Source: Planctobacterium marinum (lineage in GTDB: Bacteria; Pseudomonadota; Gammaproteobacteria; Enterobacterales; Alteromonadaceae). Taken from it: DNA of 64,000 nucleotides. The stretch is taken from contig NZ_JAJEWQ010000003.1 of NCBI RefSeq assembly GCF_020687805.1, forward strand, positions 144,262 to 208,261. Reading direction: 5' to 3'. Shown piece after piece: positions 8,113 through 17,605 of this stretch. The stretch's first letter is position 1, and every line of letters starts with the position of its first letter. Made by a program: the position numbers and the translations under genes. A model generated the notes under the pieces. That model made no database searches. It worked only from the letters and a program-made list of their open reading frames with translations, and was not told where the DNA came from.

Positions 8113-10107
8113 TTACAGAATTTCTTTTGCTGCCGCAACAACCGCTTCGCTGGTGATGTTGAAATGCTTAAACAAATCACCCGCCGGTGCAGACTCACCA
8201 AAGGTGTCCATACCCACTATGCGACCGTTTAGTCCAACAAACCGGAACCAGTAATCCTTGATACCGGCTTCAACTGCAACCCGTTTAGTGACAGCAGCTG
8301 GTAAAACAGATTCCTGATACGCTGCATCCTGGTTCAGGAAAACATCAGTAGAAGGCATAGACACAACACGTACCTTTGTGCCTGATTCAGTTAACGCTTG
8401 TGCCGCGTTGACCGTCAACTCTACTTCAGAGCCTGTCGCAATTAAAATGACTTCGGGTGTGCCGTCACAGTCTTTCAGGATATAGCCACCTTTAGCGATA
8501 GCTGCAACCTGTTCAGGTGTACGCGCCATTTGCGCCAGTCCCTGACGGCTAAAGATCAACGAGGATGGACCATCCTGACGCTCGATTGCCGCTTTCCACG
8601 CCACCGCAGATTCAACCTGATCACAGGGACGCCAGTTCACCAAATTAGGGGTTAAACGCATGGAAGCCAATTGTTCTACCGGTTGGTGAGTGGGACCGTC
8701 TTCGCCCAGACCAATGGAGTCGTGAGTGTATACAAAAATTGAAGGTACTTTCATCAGTGCCGCCATGCGCACTGCGTTACGGGCATATTCCATAAACATC
8801 AGGAAGGTGGCGCCGTAAGGCTTAAAGCCACCGTGCAAGGTAATACCGTTCATAATGGCAGACATACCAAACTCACGCACACCGTAGTACAGGTAGTTGC
8901 CACTGGCGTCTTCTTTGCTAACGCCTTTGCTGCCAGACCAGATTGTCAGATTGGAGCCAGCCAAATCGGCAGAGCCACCTAACAACTCGGGTAAAATTGG
9001 GCCATAGGCATTTAACGCATTTTGCGATGCTTTACGGCTGGCTATTTTCTCTGGATTGGCTTGCAAATCGGCGATATAGGCCTCAGCCTGCGCCTGCCAG
9101 TCGGCCGGTAATTCGTTATTCAAACGACGCTGTAATTCTGTCGCCAGCTCAGGGTGAGCCGCTTTATAAGCAGCAAACTTTTCATTCCAGGCTGCTTCTT
9201 TTTGCTTGCCTGCTTCAACCGCATTCCACTGTGCAGCAATCTCAGTCGGGATTTCAAATGCCGGTGAATTCCAACCAAGACGCTCACGGGTTAAGGCAAT
9301 TTCATCGTCACCAAGTGGTGCACCGTGGCAGGACTCCTGCCCTTCTTTATTAGGTGAACCAAAGCCAATCACGGTTTTACAACAAATCAGTGTGGGTTTG
9401 TCTGTTTCTGCTTTAGCCTGCTCAATAGCGGCGCTGATCTGCTCAGGGCTGTGACCATCAACCGCGCGAATTACATGCCAACCATAGGCTTCAAAACGCC
9501 CCGGTGTATCATCGGTAAACCAACCTTCTACTTCACCGTCAATGGAAATGCCATTGTCATCCCAGAAAGCCACCAACTTACCCAGGCCGAGTGTTCCAGC
9601 GAGGGAGCAAGCTTCGTGAGAAATACCTTCCATCAAGCAACCGTCACCTAAAAACGCGTAGGTGTGGTGATCGACCACGTCATGGCCTGGACGGTTAAAC
9701 TGAGCAGCCAGTACTTTCTCAGCAATTGCCATACCCACGGCATTACTGATCCCCTGACCTAAAGGTCCTGTCGTTGTCTCAATGCCCGGCGCATACCCAT
9801 ATTCCGGGTGACCTGGCGTTTTGGAGTGCAATTGACGGAAGTTTTTTAGCTCTTCGATTGGCAATGCGTAACCCGTCAGGTGTAACAATGAGTAAATCAA
9901 CATAGAGCCATGGCCGTTGGACAAAACAAATCTGTCTCTGTTTGCCCAGTCGGGATTCGCAGGATTGTGCTGCAAATAGTCACCCCAGAGTACCTGGGCA
10001 ATATCTGCCATGCCCATAGGGGCACCTGGATGACCTGATTTCGCCTGTTGTACGGCGTCCATACTCAATGCTCTGATAGCATTGGCTAATTCTCTACGCG
10101 TTGGCAT
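8113..10107 (-). CDS. tkt: Transketolase
   Basis: Thiamine diphosphate enzyme moving two-carbon units between sugar phosphates in the pentose phosphate pathway. It makes the erythrose 4-phosphate used by the neighbouring Epd. The 664-residue length is standard. Motifs seen: [20 protein letters not shown] at the N-terminus; the ThDP-binding region [40 protein letters not shown]; the pyrimidine-domain block [43 protein letters not shown]; and [26 protein letters not shown] place the start at [19 protein letters not shown], with AGGAG six bases upstream. An ATG 18 codons earlier is unsupported. It is divergent from metK and ends with its own terminator. Confidence 0.97.
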   Translation of the reverse strand: MPTRRELANAIRALSMDAVQQAKSGHPGAPMGMADIAQVLWGDYLQHNPANPDWANRDRFVLSNGHGSMLIYSLLHLTGYALPIEELKNFRQLHSKTPGHPEYGYAPGIETTTGPLGQGISNAVGMAIAEKVLAAQFNRPGHDVVDHHTYAFLGDGCLMEGISHEACSLAGTLGLGKLVAFWDDNGISIDGEVEGWFTDDTPGRFEAYGWHVIRAVDGHSPEQISAAIEQAKAETDKPTLICCKTVIGFGSPNKEGQESCHGAPLGDDEIALTRERLGWNSPAFEIPTEIAAQWNAVEAGKQKEAAWNEKFAAYKAAHPELATELQRRLNNELPADWQAQAEAYIADLQANPEKIASRKASQNALNAYGPILPELLGGSADLAGSNLTIWSGSKGVSKEDASGNYLYYGVREFGMSAIMNGITLHGGFKPYGATFLMFMEYARNAVRMAALMKVPSIFVYTHDSIGLGEDGPTHQPVEQLASMRLTPNLVNWRPCDQVESAVAWKAAIERQDGPSSLIFSRQGLAQMARTPEQVAAIAKGGYILKDCDGTPEVILIATGSEVELTVNAAQALTESGTKVRVVSMPSTDVFLNQDAAYQESVLPAAVTKRVAVEAGIKDYWFRFVGLNGRIVGMDTFGESAPAGDLFKHFNITSEAVVAAAKEIL

Positions 10108-10410
10108 TATTACTCCTGTTCGCAAGCTATAGCACCGCTGGCATAGCGGTTTGGGAGGCATATTCTGGCCCAGGAGGACAATCGATGCAACGATATTCCC
10201 TAATCAATTCGGCTTTCTTTATTACTTTTATTTCTAGTGCCGATATAGACAAAGTACAGCAAGGGACTTTACCCCTTGTTTTGTTTACACCCCCTACGGA
10301 CTGAAAAGCGGGCCCCAAAAAACCCGCCGGCGCCCAAAAATCTTGGCTGCCTTGTTCCCGGGAGAAGAATAAAAAATATAAATGTACTTATTTTTCATGC
10401 ATTTAAATTT

Positions 10411-10434
10411 AGACATTTAGACGTCTAGAAGTAA
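10411..10434 (+). promoter_or_regulatory. MetJ operator array before metK
   Basis: Three consecutive 8-mers AGACATTT, AGACGTCT and AGAAGTAA match the MetJ consensus AGACGTCT at 6, 8 and 5 positions. MetJ binds tandem boxes with S-adenosylmethionine and represses methionine genes. The array lies about 105 bases before the metK start within the 430-base tkt/metK intergenic region, in which I see no other gene. Confidence 0.75.
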
Positions 10435-10538
10435 ACAATGGATTTTTTCCTTTTTTCCAGTACACTTGCCACTGTAAAAAAACGAATTAGTTAAAATTCA
10501 TTTAAAAGAATCAGATAACGACAGAATCAGGAATCCCT

Positions 10539-11690
10539 ATGGCAAAGCATTTATTTACTTCAGAGTCAGTCTCTGAAGGTCATCCGGATAAAATCGCGGA
10601 TCAGATTTCCGACGCGGTACTGGATGCCATATTAGAACAAGACCCTAAAGCCCGTGTGGCCTGTGAAACCTATGTAAAAACCGGCATGGTCATGGTCGGT
10701 GGCGAAGTTACAACATCCGCCTGGGTCGACATTGAAGATTTAACCCGCAAAACTGTACGTGAGATTGGTTATGTTCATTCCGATATGGGGTTTGATGCCG
10801 ACAGTTGCGCAGTGCTCAATACCATCGGAAAACAGTCCCCGGATATAAACCAGGGCGTTGACCGAAGCCGTCCCGAGGATCAGGGTGCCGGCGATCAGGG
10901 CCTGATGTTCGGTTATGCCAGCAATGAAACTGATGTGCTGATGCCTGCGCCGGTTACCTATGCCCACCGACTGGTTAAAAAACAGTCTGAAGTGCGTAAA
11001 GACAATGTCCTTCCCTGGTTGCGTCCTGATGCCAAGAGTCAGGTAACGTTTGCGTATGAAAATGGCAAACCTGTTGGTATTGATGCCGTGGTGTTGTCTA
11101 CTCAACACTGTGATTCTGTGAGCCTGAAAGAGCTGCAGGAAGGGGTAATGGAAGAAATCATCAAACCCGTGCTTCCGGCAGAATGGCTAAACGCTGAAAC
11201 CAAATACTATATCAATCCAACGGGCCGATTCGTTATCGGTGGTCCAATGGGAGACTGTGGGTTAACGGGTCGTAAAATCATCGTAGACACCTACGGCGGT
11301 ATGGCCAGACATGGTGGCGGTGCGTTTTCAGGTAAAGATCCGTCTAAAGTCGATCGTTCAGCAGCCTATGCGGGTCGTTATGTAGCAAAGAATATTGTGG
11401 CCGCTGGATTAGCCGATAAGTGCGAAATCCAGGTGTCTTATGCTATCGGTGTGGCAGAGCCAACTTCCATCAGCATTGATACCTTCGGTACCGGTAAAAT
11501 TGACGACAGCAAACTCACTGACCTGATCAAAGCACACTTTGATTTACGCCCTTATGGCCTGATCAAAATGCTGGATCTGGAACGCCCTATTTATCAGGCA
11601 ACAGCAGCTTACGGTCACTTCGGTCGGGATATCTTCCCCTGGGAAGCCACCGACAAAGCCGACGAGTTACGCGCCGCGGTCAACCTGTAA
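10539..11690 (+). CDS. metK: S-adenosylmethionine synthetase
   Basis: Makes S-adenosylmethionine from methionine and ATP. The 383-residue protein has the expected length and motifs: [30 protein letters not shown], the MetK signature [12 protein letters not shown] (ATP/Mg binding), [27 protein letters not shown], and [40 protein letters not shown]. It is monocistronic, with a tandem MetJ-box array upstream and a clear terminator downstream. Control by MetJ is therefore probable. Confidence 0.98.
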   Translation: MAKHLFTSESVSEGHPDKIADQISDAVLDAILEQDPKARVACETYVKTGMVMVGGEVTTSAWVDIEDLTRKTVREIGYVHSDMGFDADSCAVLNTIGKQSPDINQGVDRSRPEDQGAGDQGLMFGYASNETDVLMPAPVTYAHRLVKKQSEVRKDNVLPWLRPDAKSQVTFAYENGKPVGIDAVVLSTQHCDSVSLKELQEGVMEEIIKPVLPAEWLNAETKYYINPTGRFVIGGPMGDCGLTGRKIIVDTYGGMARHGGGAFSGKDPSKVDRSAAYAGRYVAKNIVAAGLADKCEIQVSYAIGVAEPTSISIDTFGTGKIDDSKLTDLIKAHFDLRPYGLIKMLDLERPIYQATAAYGHFGRDIFPWEATDKADELRAAVNL

Positions 11691-11713
11691 AGGTATTTTC
11701 TATTTCATTTCCT

Positions 11714-11741
11714 AAAAGGCTCGTTGTTGAGCCTTTTTTTA
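11714..11741 (+). terminator. Terminator of metK
   Basis: AAAAGGCTC, six-base loop, GAGCCTTTT followed by TTTTAT, beginning 24 bases past the metK stop. Confidence 0.92.
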
Positions 11742-11809
11742 TACCTAAATGTCAGACTGTGTTTATAATGAGAGCCTGTTGACGATTTTTTTTACATGGA
11801 GCTTAGTGT

Positions 11810-12610
11810 ATGTCCTTCAGACGACTGTCAATCGCTGTTCTGCTTAGCAGCTTAGTCTTTTCCTGCGCCAAATCACCCACAGGGCGAAACACCATAAAAT
11901 TGTTTTCCTCTGATCAGTTAAACGAAATGGGCGTGCAAGCCTTCGACAGCCTCAAATCAGAGGCCAAGGTATCTAAAGAGCCGGTACAAAACGCCTATGT
12001 CCACTGCGTTGCAGATCACATCATTAAACAGGTACCTAAAAGCACGTTTCCCGGTGAATGGGAAGTCGTGGTATTCGAAGATGAGCAGATAAATGCGTTT
12101 GCTTTGCCAGGCGGTAAAATTGGTATTTACACCGGCATACTGAAAGTTGCAGAAACACAGCATCAGTTAGCCGCCATTATCGGCCATGAAGTGGGCCACG
12201 TCATTGCAGAGCACGGTAACGAACGCATGTCGCAAAGCACTTTAGTGGGTGTTGGTATGGAGGTAACCAACCAACTACTGCGCACTAATGAAGTCAGCCA
12301 CAATCAGGAAATCATGGCGGCAATAGGTTTGGGGGTCCAGGTTGGATTACAATTGCCATTCAGCCGCACTCATGAGTCAGAAGCCGACTATATCGGTCTG
12401 GACTTAATGGCTAAGGCAGGGTTTAAACCCAGTGAGTCAGTTACCCTTTGGCAAAACATGGAAAAAGCCGCAGGCGGTGATCGTCCGATGGAGTTTCTTT
12501 CCACTCACCCTGCTCCGTCAACACGTATCAAACAATTGCAAAAAAATATGGCGAATGCCAATGCGCTGTACAAAATGGCGCCGGAAAAAGCCAACTGCGT
12601 ACAGAGTTAA
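11810..12610 (+). CDS. M48 family lipoprotein metalloprotease (LoiP/YcaL-like)
   Basis: A 266-residue zinc endopeptidase. The N-terminus (MSFRRLSIAVLLSSLVFSCAKS) looks like a lipoprotein signal with Cys19 as the lipidated residue, so it is probably anchored in the periplasm-facing side of a membrane. The catalytic HEVGH motif is at 126-130, followed by the third zinc ligand region HESEADYIGLDLM (Glu 191). This is the plan of the short LoiP/YcaL proteins, which take part in envelope quality control. GGAG precedes the ATG. It stands alone between metK and the convergent ABC transporter genes. Confidence 0.88.
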   Translation: MSFRRLSIAVLLSSLVFSCAKSPTGRNTIKLFSSDQLNEMGVQAFDSLKSEAKVSKEPVQNAYVHCVADHIIKQVPKSTFPGEWEVVVFEDEQINAFALPGGKIGIYTGILKVAETQHQLAAIIGHEVGHVIAEHGNERMSQSTLVGVGMEVTNQLLRTNEVSHNQEIMAAIGLGVQVGLQLPFSRTHESEADYIGLDLMAKAGFKPSESVTLWQNMEKAAGGDRPMEFLSTHPAPSTRIKQLQKNMANANALYKMAPEKANCVQS

Positions 12611-12636
12611 GCTACCTTCACATATCACGTGACGGG

Positions 12637-13689
12637 TTAGCGCCCGTCACCTTCCCAGCGAAACAGCAAAGCACTCAGCGCTAAAAACAGCAATGTCATG
12701 GCCGTTAATGCCAGTACAGACACGCGTAAATCCCACAAAGAAGCCCCATCTGTCATAATACTGCGGGCCGCATCGACTAAATGTGTCAGAGGCAACATCT
12801 GAGCCACGGATTGCAACCACTGAGGCGCGCCTTCCAGGGAGAACCAGACACCGGACAAGATCATCATAGGCCAGGTTACCAGGTTGAGCAGGCCACCGGT
12901 TAACTCTTCGCTGCGACTGCGGCTGGCCACCAGCAAACCTAACGAAATCATACATATTGCCCCCAGAATGGCCGCAATTAGCAGGTCGATTGCCGAACCC
13001 AACATATAAAAATCGAACATCCAGTCGGTCACTAAAAACACGCCGGCTGACAGCGTGACCACAATAAACAAGCGCGACATCACCTGCGCTAAAATAAACT
13101 CAATAGGGTTTAACGGTGTGGCCTTCAGGCGTTTTAAAACGGATGCTTTGCGGTAACGTACAATGACGTAGCCGACCCCAAATAAACAGCTAAACATCAT
13201 GTTCATCCCCAGAATCCCTGGCAATACCCAATCCAGATAGCGAATCGCTTTGCCGTCAATTGCCACCCGTTCAAAGCCAGAGGTTTTCGCTAAAAACAGT
13301 TGCTCCAGTGTGTAGCCGGTGGGTGAGGTGTCATTGACCCAATAGCGGCGCTGTGTCGGCGCCACCAGCAAGTCAATTTTGTGTTTCCTTACATTATCCA
13401 GCGCCACACTTTGTGCCGTGTACTGCACCGTTTCGAGGTAGCGCAATGTCAGAAAATCCGACAGTGGCGCCTCATCTGCATTAGCTGCTGAAACCGACTC
13501 TGCGACAATAATGCCCACTTTAAATTGGGTCTTGTCGTCTTCACCAAATACGAATGAAAACCCCACAAGAATCAAAACCGGAAAGGCAATGTTCCAGCTC
13601 AATGAAGATTTATCCCGGAAAAACTCTAAATTTCGGGCTTTAAACAATGCAAAAAAACGTCGCCATACGGCAATCACAGAATGATTCAA
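12637..13689 (-). CDS. ABC-2 type transporter permease
   Basis: A 350-residue membrane subunit of an ABC-2 exporter. A first membrane helix (WNIAFPVLILVGFSFVF) precedes a ~120-residue extracytoplasmic domain. About five further helices follow from residue 160 (ILGMNMMFSCLFGVGYVIV onward), with the family's PLTHLVDAARSIM loop before the last helix. The start codon is TTG, three bases after the stop of the ATPase gene, with AGGAG eight bases upstream lying inside the end of that gene, so the two are translationally linked. The substrate is unknown. Confidence 0.88.
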   Translation of the reverse strand: MNHSVIAVWRRFFALFKARNLEFFRDKSSLSWNIAFPVLILVGFSFVFGEDDKTQFKVGIIVAESVSAANADEAPLSDFLTLRYLETVQYTAQSVALDNVRKHKIDLLVAPTQRRYWVNDTSPTGYTLEQLFLAKTSGFERVAIDGKAIRYLDWVLPGILGMNMMFSCLFGVGYVIVRYRKASVLKRLKATPLNPIEFILAQVMSRLFIVVTLSAGVFLVTDWMFDFYMLGSAIDLLIAAILGAICMISLGLLVASRSRSEELTGGLLNLVTWPMMILSGVWFSLEGAPQWLQSVAQMLPLTHLVDAARSIMTDGASLWDLRVSVLALTAMTLLFLALSALLFRWEGDGR

Positions 13690-13692
13690 AGT

Positions 13693-14574
13693 TTAATCTC
13701 CTAATTGCTGACCGGTGAGTTTTAAAAACAAATCATCCAGATTGGCTGATTTAACATGAAGCCCCTCCAGTGACACCTGGGCCTGCACTAACTGCGCTAA
13801 TGTTTGTTGCACATCGTGGGTATTAATATCCCAAAAATCGTGGTTTTGTTCCGGTGCCAATGCGCCGATCACTTCATTTGTTAATGGCTGCATTGGAATG
13901 CGGATCAGCGCCCCGGAAAAGTGTTTGTTTAACAGTCTCCCGGGATGGCCTTTTTCAATAATTTTGCCTTTATCCATCAGCTCGATATGGTCACACAGAA
14001 ACTCGGCTTCATCCATGTAATGGGTGGTTAATACTACTGTTTTGCCCTGCCCTTTAATCTTTCGGATCAACTCCCAAAAATTACGTCGGGCATGTGGGTC
14101 CAGGCCCGTGGTAGGTTCGTCCAGGAACAAAATATCCGGATCGTTGACTAAAGCCAGGCCCAACAAAAGTCTTTGTCGCTGTCCGCCTGAGAGCTTGCGG
14201 TGATCCTGATTGAGAAAATCCTGCAACTGACACAACTCAATGATTTCCTGCTCTGCCAGACCTTGCTCATAGAAGCTGCGAAACAGGCGAATGGTTTCCA
14301 GCGTAGTCAGATAATCCTGCAATGCGGTATTTTGAAACTGAATACCAATGCGTTTTAAGGATTCACGACTCAATGGACTCCCTTCGAACAGGATCTCACC
14401 GGAATCGGGTTTGGCGATGCCTTCCATCATCTCAATGGTGGTGGACTTACCCGCCCCGTTTGGCCCCAATAATCCAAAACATTTGCCTTTTTCTACACTG
14501 AACGACACATTGTCTACAGCTTTCAAACCATTAAAAGCCTTGCTAAGTTGCCTGACCTCGATCATAACTGCCAT
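13693..14574 (-). CDS. ABC transporter ATP-binding protein
   Basis: ATPase partner of the ABC-2 permease. The 293-residue protein has Walker A GPNGAGKST (about residues 36-44), the Q-loop IQFQNTALQDYLTTLET, the signature LSGGQRQRL, Walker B ILFLDEPTTGLDP and the switch His in TTHYMDEAE. A C-terminal extension of about 70 residues is present, as is common in ABC-2 drug/polysaccharide/multidrug-type exporters of the CcmA/DRA class. It is first in a two-gene operon, divergent from rsmE across 75 bases. Confidence 0.93.
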   Translation of the reverse strand: MAVMIEVRQLSKAFNGLKAVDNVSFSVEKGKCFGLLGPNGAGKSTTIEMMEGIAKPDSGEILFEGSPLSRESLKRIGIQFQNTALQDYLTTLETIRLFRSFYEQGLAEQEIIELCQLQDFLNQDHRKLSGGQRQRLLLGLALVNDPDILFLDEPTTGLDPHARRNFWELIRKIKGQGKTVVLTTHYMDEAEFLCDHIELMDKGKIIEKGHPGRLLNKHFSGALIRIPMQPLTNEVIGALAPEQNHDFWDINTHDVQQTLAQLVQAQVSLEGLHVKSANLDDLFLKLTGQQLGD

Positions 14575-14649
14575 GCAGTAATTTCCTTTTCGCTGAATTG
14601 CTAACTAAATTCATATAAACTAGCGACAAAAAACTGAATCAATCATTTC

Positions 14650-15378
14650 ATGCGCATTCCCAGAATATACTACCCCGACACTTTGCAATCTGACACCCAA
14701 ATTGAGTTACCAAAAGATTCTGCCGTTCATATTACCAACGTTTTACGCCTGAAACCCGGACATCCGGTGGTGATGTTTAACGGTGATGGCAATGAATACA
14801 GCGGCGAAATTCAGGAAGCCAGCAAAAAGTCCACAACGGTGTTCGTATCCGCCAAACTGGGCCTCAGTGTGGAGTCCCCCTTAAACACCCACCTTGCCCA
14901 GGGAGTGTCCAAAGGAGAGCGAATGGATTTGGTGATGCAAAAATCTGTCGAACTGGGGGTTTCCGAAATCACGCCCATCATTACCGAGCGCTGCCCGGTA
15001 AAGCTCAGTGAAGAACGTTGGCAAAAGAAACTGCAGCACTGGCAGAAGATTATCATTTCCGCCTGTGAGCAATGCGGCCGCAATACCCTGCCGATACTCA
15101 ATCAACCGGTTTCCTATCAGGCCTGGATTCAGCAATCCACCAATCAGTGTCGTTTAATGTTACACCCGCAGGCGCAGTTGCGGTTAAATCAGTTAGCACT
15201 GCCACCTGAAGGTGTGCGTCTGCTCATTGGTCCGGAAGGTGGTTTATCCGATGCTGAAATTTATCAGGCCCGGGAATTTGGCTATGAAGAAGTACTGATG
15301 GGCCCCAGAATACTGCGCACCGAAACAGCCGCCCTCGCGGCCCTGGCCATTTTACAGGCAGGGTTTGGTGACATTTAA
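14650..15378 (+). CDS. rsmE: 16S rRNA m3U1498 methyltransferase
   Basis: A SPOUT-fold methyltransferase that methylates U1498 of 16S rRNA on N3. The 242-residue protein has the N-terminal PUA-like domain (HITNVLRLKPGHPVVMFNGDGNEY), the middle SKGERMDLVMQKSVELGVSEITPIITERC segment, and the knot motifs LLIGPEGGLSDAEI and LMGPRILRTETAALAALAIL. RsmE commonly precedes gshB in related genomes. Here a two-component locus and two other genes lie between them. Confidence 0.95.
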   Translation: MRIPRIYYPDTLQSDTQIELPKDSAVHITNVLRLKPGHPVVMFNGDGNEYSGEIQEASKKSTTVFVSAKLGLSVESPLNTHLAQGVSKGERMDLVMQKSVELGVSEITPIITERCPVKLSEERWQKKLQHWQKIIISACEQCGRNTLPILNQPVSYQAWIQQSTNQCRLMLHPQAQLRLNQLALPPEGVRLLIGPEGGLSDAEIYQAREFGYEEVLMGPRILRTETAALAALAILQAGFGDI

Positions 15379-15382
15379 TCGG

Positions 15383-16873
15383 TTAGCTACGAATGTAACG
15401 CCAGTAGCGGGTCAAACCAGACTCGCTAATCAGACGGCGCATCTGTTGTTCACTGTCTTCGGCATCAGGGAAAATACTGAGTAAATCTTTAAAGCGCATC
15501 AACGCCCGATAATATCGGCCACTTTGCCAATGGTTCAGGGCCAGATATTCAAGCCGAAATTTGAGCCGTTCTTCGGTCATGGAAGTGGCTAACACAATAT
15601 TGTGTAAAATCATGTAGGAGATCAGCTCTGGTGATACTTCTACCTTGGCCAGAACCTGCTCCAGACGCTCGTGAATTTCTCTGGAGGCATTGTGCTTTTC
15701 CAGTTTGTTAGCAGCATAAAGCAACACATTTAACTGAGACATATCCAGTTTTTTCAGTTGCAACAACAGCAGTTCAAATTGCTCTTCTGCGATCGCCTTG
15801 CCTTCGTGCAATGCCATACCCAGTCCCAGAAAAGGTGCATATACCGAGTATTTGAACTCGCCTTTTTGCCAAATTCTGTGATCTGCCATCTCCTGCAACA
15901 TCATATAGACATCCACCCTGGACAGGCTATCCAGTTCACCGGTGGCCAATGCCACAAAATAAAGCTTGGTTTTAGTGGCAATAAGATTGCTGTAGAGCAT
16001 GGACGTTCGGGATGCCTTGCTCAACCGGCCATTGATAAACGACAGTGCTTTTTGCAACCCCTCGGCCTGTTGCAACAACAGCGCATAAGCTTGTGCATCA
16101 TTGCCTCGTAAACTTTCCAGAGGTAATTGCTGGAACAACCTTAAAGCACTGCGGTAATTGCGTTCGGCAACATTTAAATAGGTCATCAAATACACGCGCC
16201 CAAACAAGAAACGGTTCTTTTTCTGCGCATCAGCCACCAGCGAATTAATGGCATCATCCTGCCCTGTCACTAAATTGATGTAAGCTAACTCCCGAAATTG
16301 ACAGGCGGGATCTTTGATCTTATTTGCCAGTTTAAGTGCCAATTCAGGTTGTTTTGCCTGCATCAGCAACTGCAATTTCATCACCAGTAGCTCATCATCC
16401 AGAATTGGATCGCGATTTTTAATGTTGATGTCCGTGACTTTTTTTACCAACTCAGCGGGTGCCATCTTGTGTAATTTAGCCAAGATAGGCTTAAACAACT
16501 TGATTGAGGTAATAGTGCGATACACCAGATATCTGATGTTTTGGAAGTTAACCGGCAAATGCAGTATTTCCGTCTGCAAATAACGGAAAATCGGTGCCGA
16601 TAATTGATAAGAGGTGTCACTGCTGACAATGACAAATTTACACCAGGCCGGTACCAGATTGTCACGCGTCAGAAAGCGAATAATATCAGGAGCAGATAAT
16701 CCAAATCCCACATCGGCATTGATCAACACCAGGTCACAAGGCAACGGCTTATCGCGATTAAACAATTGTCTGGCGTCAGACTGTAACAACACATCGGGCT
16801 GGCCAATCTGAGTCAGAATATCCTTAAACATATTTCGGTTTTGCAATGAAGGATCGATTATTCTGATTTTCAA
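15383..16873 (-). CDS. Pseudo-receiver domain protein with TPR-like repeats
   Basis: The N-terminal ~120 residues have the strand pattern of a response-regulator receiver domain (LKIRIIDPS, CDLVLINADVGFGLS, KFVIVSSDT, HLPVN). The acidic pocket, phospho-acceptor Asp and conserved Lys of active receivers are not evident: Asn stands at the acceptor position (LIN) and the usual KP reads LP. The remaining ~370 residues are helical and resemble TPR or similar repeats (ELALKLANKIKD, YRSALRLFQQLP, YRALMRFKDLLSIFP). The start is uncertain. I use the TTG before KIRIID; an upstream TTG at 16981 would overlap the regulator gene by 20 bases. It directly follows a NarL-type regulator gene, suggesting a partner or scaffold role. 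Confidence 0.6.
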   Translation of the reverse strand: MKIRIIDPSLQNRNMFKDILTQIGQPDVLLQSDARQLFNRDKPLPCDLVLINADVGFGLSAPDIIRFLTRDNLVPAWCKFVIVSSDTSYQLSAPIFRYLQTEILHLPVNFQNIRYLVYRTITSIKLFKPILAKLHKMAPAELVKKVTDINIKNRDPILDDELLVMKLQLLMQAKQPELALKLANKIKDPACQFRELAYINLVTGQDDAINSLVADAQKKNRFLFGRVYLMTYLNVAERNYRSALRLFQQLPLESLRGNDAQAYALLLQQAEGLQKALSFINGRLSKASRTSMLYSNLIATKTKLYFVALATGELDSLSRVDVYMMLQEMADHRIWQKGEFKYSVYAPFLGLGMALHEGKAIAEEQFELLLLQLKKLDMSQLNVLLYAANKLEKHNASREIHERLEQVLAKVEVSPELISYMILHNIVLATSMTEERLKFRLEYLALNHWQSGRYYRALMRFKDLLSIFPDAEDSEQQMRRLISESGLTRYWRYIRS

Positions 16874-16961
16874 ATCAAAGAATGCCAAGGCCTTACCACT
16901 TATACAGGTCAGATGAGGGGCAATACTGTATTTGATGTAAAAACAATGAGCAAGCCCTGAA

Positions 16962-17603
16962 TCAAATGATACCGCTTTCAATCGCTTTTAGTACCGCCCG
17001 GGTACGATCCCTGACTCCCATTTTAGCCAAAATGGTAGACACCTGGTTTTTCACAGTACCTTCAGACTTGTGCATCGCGAGCGCAATTTCACGGTTGCTG
17101 CAACCGGCGGCCATCAGGCGCAGAATTTCCTGCTCTTTTTCAGACAGGGGTTCTGGCTCACTAAAACTCTCAAAATCGGTGCTTAACCCCTGCAACCCTT
17201 GCAGAACTTTTTCAGTGATACTGGGTTGGATCAGCGTTTTACCGGCCGCCACATCTTTTATCCCGGTGACCAAAATGTCCAGAGATACGTCCTTCAACAA
17301 ATAGCCTTTCGCGCCAGCCTGCAATGCAGCCATTACCAACTGGTGATCGTCAAAGGTGGTTAACATAATCACAGGCGTTGTCAGACCCGCCTGATGCAAC
17401 GCTTTTACGGCGTCGATACCGTTAACCCTGGGCATGCGAATGTCCATCAGAATCACATCCGGCAGATGCTCGTTTACCAACGCTACCACCTGCTCACCAT
17501 CGTCAGCTTGTGCCACCACCTGCACCTCTTCCGACAAGGCCAGTAAACTGGTAATGCCCTGGCGCACCAAAGTTTGGTCGTCCACTAATAGCACTTTGAG
17601 CAA
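16962..17603 (-). CDS. NarL/LuxR-family response regulator
   Basis: A 213-residue two-component DNA-binding regulator. The receiver domain (residues 1-115) has the acidic pair VDDQ, phospho-acceptor Asp 54 in ILMDIRMP, the Thr in MLTTFDD and the Lys in YLLKDVS. The C-terminal LuxR-type helix-turn-helix is LSEKEQEILRLMAAGCSNREIALAMHKSEGTVKNQVSTILAKMGVRDRTRAV. The start is a TTG three bases past the kinase stop, with GGGAGG inside the end of the kinase gene. It is co-transcribed with the kinase upstream, which is very likely its partner. Its binding site may be the palindrome at 18769-18801. Confidence 0.9.
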   Translation of the reverse strand: MLKVLLVDDQTLVRQGITSLLALSEEVQVVAQADDGEQVVALVNEHLPDVILMDIRMPRVNGIDAVKALHQAGLTTPVIMLTTFDDHQLVMAALQAGAKGYLLKDVSLDILVTGIKDVAAGKTLIQPSITEKVLQGLQGLSTDFESFSEPEPLSEKEQEILRLMAAGCSNREIALAMHKSEGTVKNQVSTILAKMGVRDRTRAVLKAIESGII

Positions 17604-17605
17604 GA

